Origin: Saccharofermentans sp.
GTDB lineage: Bacteria > Bacillota_A > Clostridia > Saccharofermentanales > Saccharofermentanaceae
Reading direction: 5' to 3'
NCBI GenBank assembly: GCA_024695565.1
Contig: JAILHX010000051.1
Span: forward strand, 1-48,307
Length of the DNA: 48,307 nt
In this document: one piece after another, positions 24,172 to 31,506 of the stretch
Layout of the letters: every line of letters begins with the position of its first letter
How positions within the stretch are numbered: the stretch's first letter is position 1
Program-made: the position numbers and the translations under genes
Notes under the pieces: generated by a model
Seen by the model: the letters and a program-made list of their open reading frames with translations, nothing else
Databases searched by the model: none
Told to the model about the DNA's origin: nothing

Positions 24172-25060
24172 GTGAAACCTCCGGAGGGATCCTGATCCTT
24201 AATATCTTCTGCAGAGCTCTCTCGAGGTCTGCTGCGGATTCAACGTCAAATGCGATCTCGCTGCTGTCAGGCGGCAGGATCCTTATCTTGTGGGAGATCT
24301 CCCTGTCTAAAAAGAATCTTGAAGTAAAGAGGATCTGTCCCAAGTGCTCGTCTAACACGGTCCTGTCTTCCGTGAGCTTTAGAAGGATACGCGAATGTCC
24401 GCCGTATTCTTCGAGAGGCTCCTTGATTAAGATCCTGTCTTTCTTTGCGGATATCTTCCAGTGAATGGTCTTGATCGAATCGCCGGCCTGATATTCCCTG
24501 ATGTCGTAGATCTCGGAATTCGGCTGCTTTGCTTTTCGAAGGTTCTTGGCCTTGAATCCGAACATGTCCGGCATGAATTCGGGCATGAGCGGAACGGGCT
24601 TTACGACGACTTCGTGCGTGGTATTTGCCCTTAAGTTCCTTCTGAAAAATCCGAACGGATCGTAGACTGCGACGTTCGAGAGTTTGTACGAATATGCGCC
24701 GCAGTGAGTCGTATCGACGGGTATCAGCGTGGTGCCGTTGTCGTGGATCGGGATCAGCACTTTTTTGGTGGTGCCGCCCATGTAATCGGTAACGATGAAT
24801 TCGACTCTGGCAAAAGAAAAATATGTAGCCTTGCCCCAGATCTTAAGCTTGATGAAAGACTTGTTGCCGATGTGGGGATTGACCGGAGCATCGACTTCGA
24901 AGCCCAGTTTGGAGCCGGCGATGAGGCACAAAATGAGCGAGATAAATGGGAGGATCAGGAGCGCGATCAGCAAATACCAAGCCACCCACATCTTGTAGAA
25001 CAGGAAGAAGATGACGGTTGCAAAAAGTGATACTGAGTATACGAGCCAGGTCCTCAGCAT
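24161..25060 (-). CDS. DUF58 domain protein
   Basis: 299 residues. Two N-terminal membrane helices (about 5-45) are followed by an extracytoplasmic or cytosolic beta domain and then the DUF58 core, visible as DIREYQAGDSIKTIHWKISAK (R, Y, GD and WK are the conserved residues). DUF58 proteins are often related to von Willebrand A domains and are encoded with MoxR ATPases. They may be clients of the ATPase in assembling envelope enzymes; this is inference. The start lies 8 bases after the MoxR stop, and the end overlaps the transglutaminase gene, so the three form one operon. Confidence 0.92.
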   Translation of the reverse strand: MLRTWLVYSVSLFATVIFFLFYKMWVAWYLLIALLILPFISLILCLIAGSKLGFEVDAPVNPHIGNKSFIKLKIWGKATYFSFARVEFIVTDYMGGTTKKVLIPIHDNGTTLIPVDTTHCGAYSYKLSNVAVYDPFGFFRRNLRANTTHEVVVKPVPLMPEFMPDMFGFKAKNLRKAKQPNSEIYDIREYQAGDSIKTIHWKISAKKDRILIKEPLEEYGGHSRILLKLTEDRTVLDEHLGQILFTSRFFLDREISHKIRILPPDSSEIAFDVESAADLERALQKILRIRIPPEVSHAD

Positions 25061-25068
25061 AAGTCTTA

Positions 25069-26001
25069 TCAGATCTTGGGAACAAGAACCTGCTTGAGTA
25101 TTTCGTTAACTATATCGATGGGGTTCTTGTCGTTGACTTCAGCTTCAGGTGTCAGGATGAGTCTGTGGATGATGACAGGCATGAATACCTTCTGGACATC
25201 GGTGGGCGTAACGTAATTTCTGCCCATAATGTAGGCATAAGCCTTTGCCATCTGGGTGAGCGCCAATGTGGCACGCGGGCTTCCGCCTCTCTCGAGATCA
25301 GCATGGCCTCTGGTCTTGTTGATCAGGAGAACGATGTAGTTGATCACCTTCTCATCAACGAAAACTCTGTTTACCTGATCCTGCATCTGCAGGAGCGTAT
25401 TGACGTCACAGACAGTCTGGACATCATCTAACGGGTTAATGCCGTTCTTGCGGGCTTCGATCATGGCCTTCTCTGCAGAAGATGACGGATAGCCCATGGA
25501 GATCCTTATCATGAATCGGTCGACCTGTGAGTCAGGAAGAAGGGATGTACCTGAAGATCCCGCAGGGTTCTGCGTAGCTATTACCGTGAACGGCTTGGGA
25601 AGCAGATATGTGTTGCCGTCGACTGTGACGCGGCTCTCTTCCATTGCCTCGAGGAGCGCTGACTGCGTACGTGAAGATGCACGGTTAAGCTCGTCTGCCA
25701 GGAACAGATTGTGGAAAACGGCACCGGGCTGGTACTTCATGGTTCCGCTGTTCTTGTCATACAGCGAGAAACCCGTAATATCAGAAGGCAGGACGTCCGG
25801 AGTGAACTGGACTCTGCCGTAATCAAGTCCCATTGTTTTCGAGAACGCGAGCGCCAAAGTAGTCTTACCTACACCCGGAACGTCTTCCATCAGGATGTGT
25901 CCGCCCGCCAGGATTCCCGTTAAAGTCTGCGCTATGACGTGGTCCTTGCCGCAGATAGCTTTCTTTACCTCAATGAGAATACTCTCAATAGCCTTATTCA
26001 T
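25069..26001 (-). CDS. MoxR family AAA ATPase
   Basis: 310 residues, cytosolic. Walker A is GVGKTT at about 43-48 and Walker B LFLADELNRA near 105-114. Sensor-type VIATQNPAG and the C-terminal lid with SPRATLALTQMAKAYA are typical of MoxR. MoxR proteins act as chaperone-like ATPases for metal insertion or complex assembly, and here would serve the DUF58 and transglutaminase proteins encoded in the same operon. It is the first gene of the operon. A GGGGGAAA ribosome site precedes the ATG. Confidence 0.95.
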   Translation of the reverse strand: MNKAIESILIEVKKAICGKDHVIAQTLTGILAGGHILMEDVPGVGKTTLALAFSKTMGLDYGRVQFTPDVLPSDITGFSLYDKNSGTMKYQPGAVFHNLFLADELNRASSRTQSALLEAMEESRVTVDGNTYLLPKPFTVIATQNPAGSSGTSLLPDSQVDRFMIRISMGYPSSSAEKAMIEARKNGINPLDDVQTVCDVNTLLQMQDQVNRVFVDEKVINYIVLLINKTRGHADLERGGSPRATLALTQMAKAYAYIMGRNYVTPTDVQKVFMPVIIHRLILTPEAEVNDKNPIDIVNEILKQVLVPKI

Positions 26002-26096
26002 ATTCTGTTTCCCCCGTTCATAATCTCTAATAATATAACAAAAGGGCTTTTAACTGAAAATATTAATAAGGCATTTTTCAGGTTCCCGGAAATACT

Positions 26097-26128
26097 AAAG
26101 GGCTGCCCCGCTTATACAAGGCAGCCCC
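26097..26128 (-). terminator. terminator of the minus-strand lipoprotein gene
   Basis: GGGCTGCC (26100-26107) pairs with GGCAGCCC (26120-26127); read on the minus strand it ends in CTTT. It separates the lipoprotein gene from moxR. Confidence 0.78.
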
Positions 26129-26163
26129 CTAGCATCTATGCTGTAACTTAATTAGGAGGAGAG

Positions 26164-27033
26164 TCAGAATATTACGCCGGAGATGAAATCATCCATTGAA
26201 TAGACGGTGCTATCTCCCGGGATGCGGACGAAGCCTGCAGAGTTATGAGCAGCTGCGACATCAGCGATGTCATCTCTGGTATCGACGGTGCCTGTTTCAT
26301 CGATCGTTCTGTTCCAATTGGCAGCGCCCCAGCTTACGGTAGTTGCCGTAACATTGACGTACCTGTATCTGCCGTCAGCGGTCTCATATACATAAGTCTC
26401 ATATACGATCTCGCCTGAGCCGTCGCTTATTACCGCGATCCAGCCGTCCTCGATCTCTGCATCATTAAGAGTAAAATCGAGGCTCTTAAATTCGTTGCCG
26501 CTCATATCGATCACTTTGACTGATTCGGGAAGAAAACTCAGGCTGATGCCGCAGCACGGATAAGTGAATGCTTCAGTTACCATATCCGTGGGTCCCGGAG
26601 CGGTCTCTTTGACGACGATAACGAGTTCGGAACCGTCATAGCGGACGTCTGTGATCTCGATGCTGTATCCGCCCGTGCTGAACTCGCCTGCAGTGATGAT
26701 GACAGCAAATGGCAGATCGCTGTCATCAGTGTTTCGGACATAAAACCCACGCTCAGGAGACTGTCCTGACACGGCAAGTCCGATCTGATAATCGAGGCCG
26801 CCTATGGTTCCTTTATCGCTGATTTCAGAAGGAGCAGCAGTATCGGTAGCGACCGGATCAGCATCAGTCGTAGTTTCTTCTTCGGCGTCTTCAGCATCTG
26901 TTGTTGTTCCCATTGGCGGCATTGTCATTTCTGTAAACGGCATCGTGACGTCTGTGTTGCATCCTGCAAATGCTGTAAGAGCAAGCGTTAGTGCCGTGCT
27001 GCAGCATAAGATGCGCCTTAATTCTTTTTTCAT
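26164..27033 (-). CDS. putative lipoprotein of unknown function
   Basis: 289 residues. The signal peptide ends with FAGC, so C25 is the lipidated residue. A low-complexity linker follows (about 27-75), rich in T, M, D, E and A, of the kind that spans the cell wall. Residues about 80-289 form a beta-rich domain I do not recognise, with two short repeated strand pairs. A GGGAGGG ribosome site precedes the ATG. It is divergent from the GH5 gene, with 156 bases between the starts, so their promoters share that interval. Confidence 0.78.
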   Translation of the reverse strand: MKKELRRILCCSTALTLALTAFAGCNTDVTMPFTEMTMPPMGTTTDAEDAEEETTTDADPVATDTAAPSEISDKGTIGGLDYQIGLAVSGQSPERGFYVRNTDDSDLPFAVIITAGEFSTGGYSIEITDVRYDGSELVIVVKETAPGPTDMVTEAFTYPCCGISLSFLPESVKVIDMSGNEFKSLDFTLNDAEIEDGWIAVISDGSGEIVYETYVYETADGRYRYVNVTATTVSWGAANWNRTIDETGTVDTRDDIADVAAAHNSAGFVRIPGDSTVYSMDDFISGVIF

Positions 27034-27150
27034 CCTATATCCCTCCCGGTTAGGCTTTATATCTTAAGTACAGATAAGTGAGAACTTTTGTTGCAGTCCT
27101 TTTGAATAAAGATGACAAGTATTGAATAGCGCTCGGAACTGCCGATACTG

Positions 27151-27156
27151 TATAAT
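27151..27156 (+). promoter_or_regulatory. GH5 gene -10 element
   Basis: A TATAAT preceded directly by TG, 34 bases before the ATG; no convincing -35 at standard spacing. Confidence 0.4.
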
Positions 27157-27189
27157 GAAGCAAGTTTTAAGTAAAAGGCAGGACTTACC

Positions 27190-28227
27190 ATGCGAGTATT
27201 CGAAGGATTTCAAAAAGGCGTTAATATCGGCGGTTGGATATCTCAGTACGAGAGATATTTAAGTGATACACACTTCGATACGTTCATAGTTGAAGGAGAC
27301 ATCAGATCTATCGCAGAATACGGCTTCGATCACGTCCGCGTACCAGTTGATTACATGGTCCTGGAAGAAGAGGACGGTACCTTGATCGAGAGCGGATTTA
27401 AGCATCTTGAAGACTGCAGAAAATGGTGTGAGAAGTACGGCCTCAAGATGATCATCGATCTTCACGAAGCATACGGTTATACATTCGATCCCATGAAGAA
27501 GACAGACAAGAAAAAGTTCTTCTACGACGCGGATCTTCAGGCAAGGTTTTTGAACCTCTGGAAAGAGATCGCAACAAGGTTTGCCGACTACACGGATCAT
27601 GTTGCTTTCGAGCCCTTAAACGAAGTTGTACCCCCTGATGTTGCAGAAGCGTGGAATGCTCTTCTCGGAAGATATATCGCGCTCATCAGAAGCATCGCGC
27701 CCAAGGCTTACATCGTTGTCGGCGGCGTCTGCTATAACAGCGTAACCACCGTTGCGCAGATAAACGTTCCGGTCGACGATCACATCGTTTATAACTTCCA
27801 CTGCTACGAGCCAATGATATTCACGCATCAGGGCGCTCACTGGATCGAGAGCATGCCCGCTGATTTCCGCATCGGCTATCCGAAGACGATAAAGGAATAC
27901 CGCGAAGCGAGCGACCAGCTCGATGCCGAAGTTGCAGGCGCCATCTATGTTGAAGGCATCAGCGAGATAGGCGAGAAGTTCTTCGAAGATATTTTCGAAC
28001 CCGCGATTAAGAAAGCAACAGAGGACGATGTCCCCATGTACTGCGGCGAACACGGAGTCATCGATCTCGCACCCAGGGAAGACGCTCTGCGCTGGATCCG
28101 TGACATCCACGCCGTATTCCACAAGTACGGAATCGGCTGCGCGCTCTGGAATTACAAGGGTCTCGACTACGGCATTTCCGACGCGGAGAACGTCGTGATC
28201 AGGGACGGTCTTAAGGCCGTATTGTAA
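27190..28227 (+). CDS. GH5-family glycoside hydrolase (cellulase-like), apparently cytosolic
   Basis: 345 residues with no signal peptide, so probably intracellular. It is a TIM-barrel enzyme of clan GH-A: the start GVNIGGWISQYE, HVRVPVDY after strand 2, DLHEAYG, acid/base E145 in FEPLNE, NFHCYEP, and nucleophile E287 in YCGEHGV. W-rich ALWNYKG follows, as expected for strand 8. GH5 enzymes act on beta-glucans, mannans or related short oligosaccharides; the subfamily is not assigned. A cytosolic location suits breakdown of imported oligosaccharides, complementing the surface xylanase at 11279. The ribosome site is modest (AGGCAGGA). Confidence 0.92.
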   Translation: MRVFEGFQKGVNIGGWISQYERYLSDTHFDTFIVEGDIRSIAEYGFDHVRVPVDYMVLEEEDGTLIESGFKHLEDCRKWCEKYGLKMIIDLHEAYGYTFDPMKKTDKKKFFYDADLQARFLNLWKEIATRFADYTDHVAFEPLNEVVPPDVAEAWNALLGRYIALIRSIAPKAYIVVGGVCYNSVTTVAQINVPVDDHIVYNFHCYEPMIFTHQGAHWIESMPADFRIGYPKTIKEYREASDQLDAEVAGAIYVEGISEIGEKFFEDIFEPAIKKATEDDVPMYCGEHGVIDLAPREDALRWIRDIHAVFHKYGIGCALWNYKGLDYGISDAENVVIRDGLKAVL

Positions 28228-28282
28228 AATTGCGGGACATACTGTATCATTATCGCGAAAACTTAAAAAAGGAGGAACACCA

Positions 28283-28303
28283 ATGAGGAAGATTATCTGC
28301 TGA
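28283..28303 (+). CDS. six-codon leader ORF upstream of the ABC-F gene
   Basis: ATG at 28283 encodes MRKIIC and then stops. It is preceded by a very strong ribosome site, AAGGAGG, at good spacing. It lies about 140 bases before the ABC-F gene, and alternative hairpins lie between them. Antibiotic-resistance ABC-F genes and erm genes in Bacillota are often induced by ribosome stalling on such leader peptides. That function here is inference, but the ORF and ribosome site are plain. Confidence 0.65.
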   Translation: MRKIIC

Positions 28304-28314
28304 TTATTTTAATT

Positions 28315-28416
28315 CTCGCGGATAAGTTCTTTTTCTAGTGTTCATTTATATTACTTTGAATATGTTTAGCCGCGGCCGTTTGTCCGCGGCTATTCGCTTA
28401 ATATAGGCTTATCCGG
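28315..28416 (+). promoter_or_regulatory. attenuator between leader ORF and ABC-F gene
   Basis: AGCCGCGG (28368-28375) and CCGCGGCT (28384-28391) form a strong hairpin. Upstream CGCGGATAAG (near 28317-28326) can instead pair with CTTATCCG (28409-28416), which would rearrange the region. These competing structures, together with the leader ORF, fit attenuation. The T run after the hairpin is poor, so control of translation or pausing is as likely as termination. Confidence 0.5.
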
Positions 28417-28445
28417 CGAAGATTCGAAATCTAGGAGGAATCTTT

Positions 28446-29897
28446 ATGCCAATGATAAACATCAGGGATCTGACCTTCGGTTACGACGGTTCAGACATAA
28501 CACTTTTCAGCGATGTCAACGTGACTATCGATACAACATGGAAGCTTGCTCTCGCCGGCCGCAACGGCCGAGGCAAGACCACTTTCTTCAAGCTCTTAAA
28601 AGGCGAATTAGACCACGCCGGAACGATCACGGGCGTACCGCCTGTCATCGAATTCCCGATGGATGAACTGCCCGACGCAGAAGAGTGGAGAGTACGCAAA
28701 GAATTGAATCTCATGGGCGCTGACCCCGACATCATGTGGCGCCCGCAGGAGACCTTATCAGGCGGCGAACGCACCAAGCTGATGCTCGCATATCTCTTCG
28801 CCGAAGACGGCATCTATCCGCTCATCGACGAGCCCACGAACCACTTGGACCGTCAGGGCAGAGAAGCAGTCGCTTCGTATCTTGCGTCCAAAGAAGGCTT
28901 CATCCTTATCTCTCATGACCGCGCATTTTTGGACCGCTGTACGGATCACACACTGGTCATTACGCGTTCGGGTATCGAGCTCGTGAACGCGACCTTCAGC
29001 ACATGGTGGGAGAACAACGAGCAGCGTCAGGAATCAGAGCTTGCGCGCAACAACCAGATCAAAAAAGAGATGGCATCGATCGATGCTGCCATGAAGAAAA
29101 ATGCGCAGTGGTCGAGCAAAGCCGAAGCAAGTAAGAGCCGCAACAATCCGCAGGGCTCGGAAGACCATTTCCGCAGGGCCTTTGAGGCGAAGAAGGCAAG
29201 TAAGCTCATGTCTCTGTCGAAGAACTTGGAGCACCGCAACGAGCGCAAGTTAGAAGAAAAGCAGTCGCTGCTTAAGGATTTGGAGCGCGAGCAGACGCTT
29301 AAGATATTCGGTTCGTCGCATCATGATAAGAAGCCGATAATCCTTAAGGACGTGACCGTCATGCGCGACGGAGACGTCGTTGCAAGCGGCATCAATCTGG
29401 TCGTTGAGCAGGGGCAGAAGATATCGTTAGAGGGCCCCAACGGCTGCGGCAAGAGCACGCTCATAAAGTTCCTGACGGGCTCTGATGAGAGCATCACTGC
29501 AGATGGAGATATCCACATCGCAAAGGGTCTCAAGATCTCTTATGTCGGCCAGGACACGTCAGTTCTCGAAGGGTGCATCTACGATATCGCCGACGAGCGC
29601 GGCTGTGATAAGACACAGTTCTCTACGATCCTGGTCAAGATGGGCTTTACCAAAGAGATGCTCTACCGCGACGTCGACGCGCTGTCTCTCGGGCAGAAAA
29701 AGTTCGTCATGCTCGCTATGTCTTTGTGCGAGTGCGCAGACGTGTATCTCTGGGACGAGCCGCTGAACTATATTGACGTATATATGCGTAAAGAAATCGA
29801 GCGCCTGATCAAAAACAGCGATGTAACAATGTTATTTGTCGAGCACGACCGCGCCTTTGTCGAGAGCGTGGCCGACGGGCGCGTGGAGATGGGGTGA
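28446..29897 (+). CDS. ABC-F family ribosome-protection-type ATPase, Lsa-like
   Basis: 483 residues, soluble, with two ATP-binding cassettes and no membrane helices. NBD1 has GRNGRGKTT (38-46), LSGGERTK and PLIDEPTNHLD. NBD2 has GPNGCGKST, LSLGQKK (a variant signature) and LWDEPLNYID. The inter-domain linker, about residues 185-280, is charged and helical; in Lsa/Vga proteins it reaches into the ribosome to dislodge lincosamide, streptogramin A or pleuromutilin drugs. The N-terminal third reads closely like Lsa(A) from memory (TWKLALAGRNGRGKTT, WRP, PLIDEPTNHLD). AGGAGG precedes the ATG. The leader ORF upstream supports an antibiotic-inducible gene; whether it confers resistance is not shown. 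Confidence 0.9.
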   Translation: MPMINIRDLTFGYDGSDITLFSDVNVTIDTTWKLALAGRNGRGKTTFFKLLKGELDHAGTITGVPPVIEFPMDELPDAEEWRVRKELNLMGADPDIMWRPQETLSGGERTKLMLAYLFAEDGIYPLIDEPTNHLDRQGREAVASYLASKEGFILISHDRAFLDRCTDHTLVITRSGIELVNATFSTWWENNEQRQESELARNNQIKKEMASIDAAMKKNAQWSSKAEASKSRNNPQGSEDHFRRAFEAKKASKLMSLSKNLEHRNERKLEEKQSLLKDLEREQTLKIFGSSHHDKKPIILKDVTVMRDGDVVASGINLVVEQGQKISLEGPNGCGKSTLIKFLTGSDESITADGDIHIAKGLKISYVGQDTSVLEGCIYDIADERGCDKTQFSTILVKMGFTKEMLYRDVDALSLGQKKFVMLAMSLCECADVYLWDEPLNYIDVYMRKEIERLIKNSDVTMLFVEHDRAFVESVADGRVEMG

Positions 29898-29905
29898 CGG
29901 ATTTG

Positions 29906-30380
29906 TTCAGTCAAAACTTCAGTCGCATGACGGAACTTTTGACTGAAGTTTTCAGAGCACTTAAAAATCCCGTTAGTTTTCCCGTTACATAACGGAATTT
30001 CTAACGGGATTTTTGCTTTACCCGCTCAAAATCCCGTTGATTTTCCCGTTAGTAAGCGGGATTTTCAACGGAGTTTTCTGCCCGGTCCCAAGAATACGTT
30101 TTTCGATGCGTAGGCAAACGTACTTTTAAACGCATTTTTCGCCAAAAACGGCCTAAATTACGTTTTTTAATGCGTAACCATACGTATTCAAAAACGTATT
30201 TTCAGCCCAAAACACGCCAAAATACGTTTTTCGATGCGTTCCTATACGCATCCAAAAACGCACTCAGAAAAAACTATGGTAAAACATATGGCTCAGGCCA
30301 TACTTTTTACCATAGAAATCGCCTCAAAACCCCGAAAACTATGGCAAAACATATGGCTTAGACCATACTTTTTACCATAG
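29906..30380. repeat. four successive families of nested palindromes (A, B, C, D)
   Basis: A 475-base gene-free array after the ABC-F gene. A (29906-29955): half-site TTCAGTC, one unit. B (29963-30014, 30028-30077): half-site CCCGTTA, two units. C (about 30093-30142, 30158-30203, 30221-30262): half-sites ATACGT and ATGCGT, three units. D (30274-30315, 30339-30380): half-site TATGG(C/T), two units. Each unit reads half-site, T/A-rich spacer, half-site, loop of a few bases, then the complements in mirror order. The families share no half-site sequence. B1 also resembles a bidirectional terminator (A5 left, T5 right) and may end the ABC-F transcript. Short ORFs here are by-products. Confidence 0.88.
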
Positions 30381-30427
30381 TTTTTGCAGCCGCCCCCGCA
30401 AGACAACCTCACAGCCCGCCCACACAC

Positions 30428-30460
30428 AAAAAAGGAGTTGCCTCACATGAGACAACTCCT
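30428..30460 (-). terminator. terminator of the 128-residue hypothetical gene
   Basis: AGGAGTTG (30433-30440 with flanking A run) pairs with CAACTCCT (30453-30460). Read on the minus strand it ends in seven T. Confidence 0.88.
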
Positions 30461-30491
30461 GATGCTTAGTAATCGTTCAGAAAAATCCTGA

Positions 30492-30878
30492 TTAGAGATC
30501 CATTTTCTTGAGCTCTGCAACAACTGCGTCAACCTGCTCCTGAGCGAGCTTGTTGTTCTTGCCGCCGAGCTTACCGAGGCTTGAGATACCGCCTGTGAGA
30601 TCGTCGAGGATAGCATTCTTAACCAGGTTATCAACGCCTGCCTGCTCTGATCTCATGACTGTGAACTTGTTGCCTTCCTTGCCGCCGAACCAGCCCTGTG
30701 TGATCTGGCACTGATTGTTTCTGTCGATTGCGGGGAATGCGATAACATAAGCGAATCCCTGCTTTACAAGCTGAGGCTTACCGGGGGTAAACTCATGATC
30801 CTTGATTGCCTCATAGAGAGACTCAACTGAGTAGCTGTTCTTTGTTTCTACCTTTACCTGCTTGATTCCAAAAGCCAT
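30492..30878 (-). CDS. hypothetical protein, 128 residues
   Basis: A small soluble protein. There is no signal peptide; it has a central FAYVIAFPAID beta strand, GWFGGKEGNKF, and a glycine/leucine-rich segment (LTGGISSLGKLGGK) before a charged C-terminal helix. I do not recognise the family. The ATG at 30878 follows AGGAGG; an upstream in-frame ATG at 30938 lacks a site and lies inside a leader hairpin. It has its own promoter and terminator, so it is monocistronic, and an operator-like inverted repeat overlaps its promoter. The zinc-ribbon pair lies just upstream on the same strand. Confidence 0.8.
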   Translation of the reverse strand: MAFGIKQVKVETKNSYSVESLYEAIKDHEFTPGKPQLVKQGFAYVIAFPAIDRNNQCQITQGWFGGKEGNKFTVMRSEQAGVDNLVKNAILDDLTGGISSLGKLGGKNNKLAQEQVDAVVAELKKMDL

Positions 30879-30900
30879 ATAAACCTCCTGAATTTTGGAC

Positions 30901-31000
30901 GGGATAAGTGTTATCCCAAGATTCAAAAAAGTGATCACCCGTGATGCGGTTCATCATCAATTCTCACTAAAAATTTTACCAAAGTATCACTTTTTTTCAA
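30901..31000 (-). promoter_or_regulatory. promoter, inverted repeat and leader hairpin of the hypothetical gene
   Basis: On the minus strand, -35 TTGAAA (30995-31000), a 16-base spacer and an extended -10 TGGTAAAAT (TAAAAT at 30973-30978). ATCACTTTTTT (30986-30996) and AAAAAAGTGAT (30925-30935) form a perfect 11-base inverted repeat spanning the start. GGGATAA-GTG-TTATCCC (30901-30917) is a perfect hairpin right before the ribosome site. Confidence 0.6.
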
Positions 31001-31053
31001 TGCGCGAAAAGTCTGTCTCGGTTATAGATTTTCGCTATTTCCAAAAACAGGGA

Positions 31054-31506
31054 TCACTTATTGTCGAGCGGTTTAAAAACGCCGGACAAATCGTTATTCT
31101 TCTGCTGTCTCTCCCAAGCCGCAAATTCGTCTTCGACGCCATTTGAAACACTGCCTGCCCGGGCGGGAGCATACGCATAACCGTTTGAAACGCCGGTCCT
31201 TGCAGTAGACTCATATTGCGCGAGTTCTTCTTCGGTAAGTCTTCTTACTTTCTCGCTTCCGGAAGGACCGCCGGCCGGATCGTCGATTCTTATCGAATTA
31301 CGGTAAACGTAAGACTGTCTCTCGTCTTTGGACAGACGGTCTTTCTGATCAGAGTAGACAACAAACGCGCCGTACTGATTCTTGTCACCGCGGCTGTCGC
31401 CGATGTTATTCGATTTTTCCAATATGGTTCCGAAGATCCAGCATGACAGACCGAATCCCAAACCTGATGCAAAAAGAAGAGCCAGAAAATCAACCATGCC
31501 TGTCAC
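31054..31506 (-). CDS. single-pass membrane protein, partner of the zinc-ribbon protein
   Basis: 150 residues (147 if the ATG at 31497 is used). One N-terminal membrane helix, about 5-27, is followed by a polar, glycine/serine/charged-rich cytosolic tail of about 120 residues, with no recognised domain. It overlaps the end of the zinc-ribbon gene (GTGA: GTG start at 31506, TGA stop at 31505-31503), so the two are translationally coupled and probably form a complex. A GGGGTGA ribosome site suits either start. It is the last gene before the 128-residue hypothetical. Confidence 0.72.
   Translation of the reverse strand: MTGMVDFLALLFASGLGFGLSCWIFGTILEKSNNIGDSRGDKNQYGAFVVYSDQKDRLSKDERQSYVYRNSIRIDDPAGGPSGSEKVRRLTEEELAQYESTARTGVSNGYAYAPARAGSVSNGVEDEFAAWERQQKNNDLSGVFKPLDNK

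Noticed and set aside
30170..30361. 63-codon ORF inside the four-family palindrome array
   Set aside because: It is composed of translated repeat units C and D.
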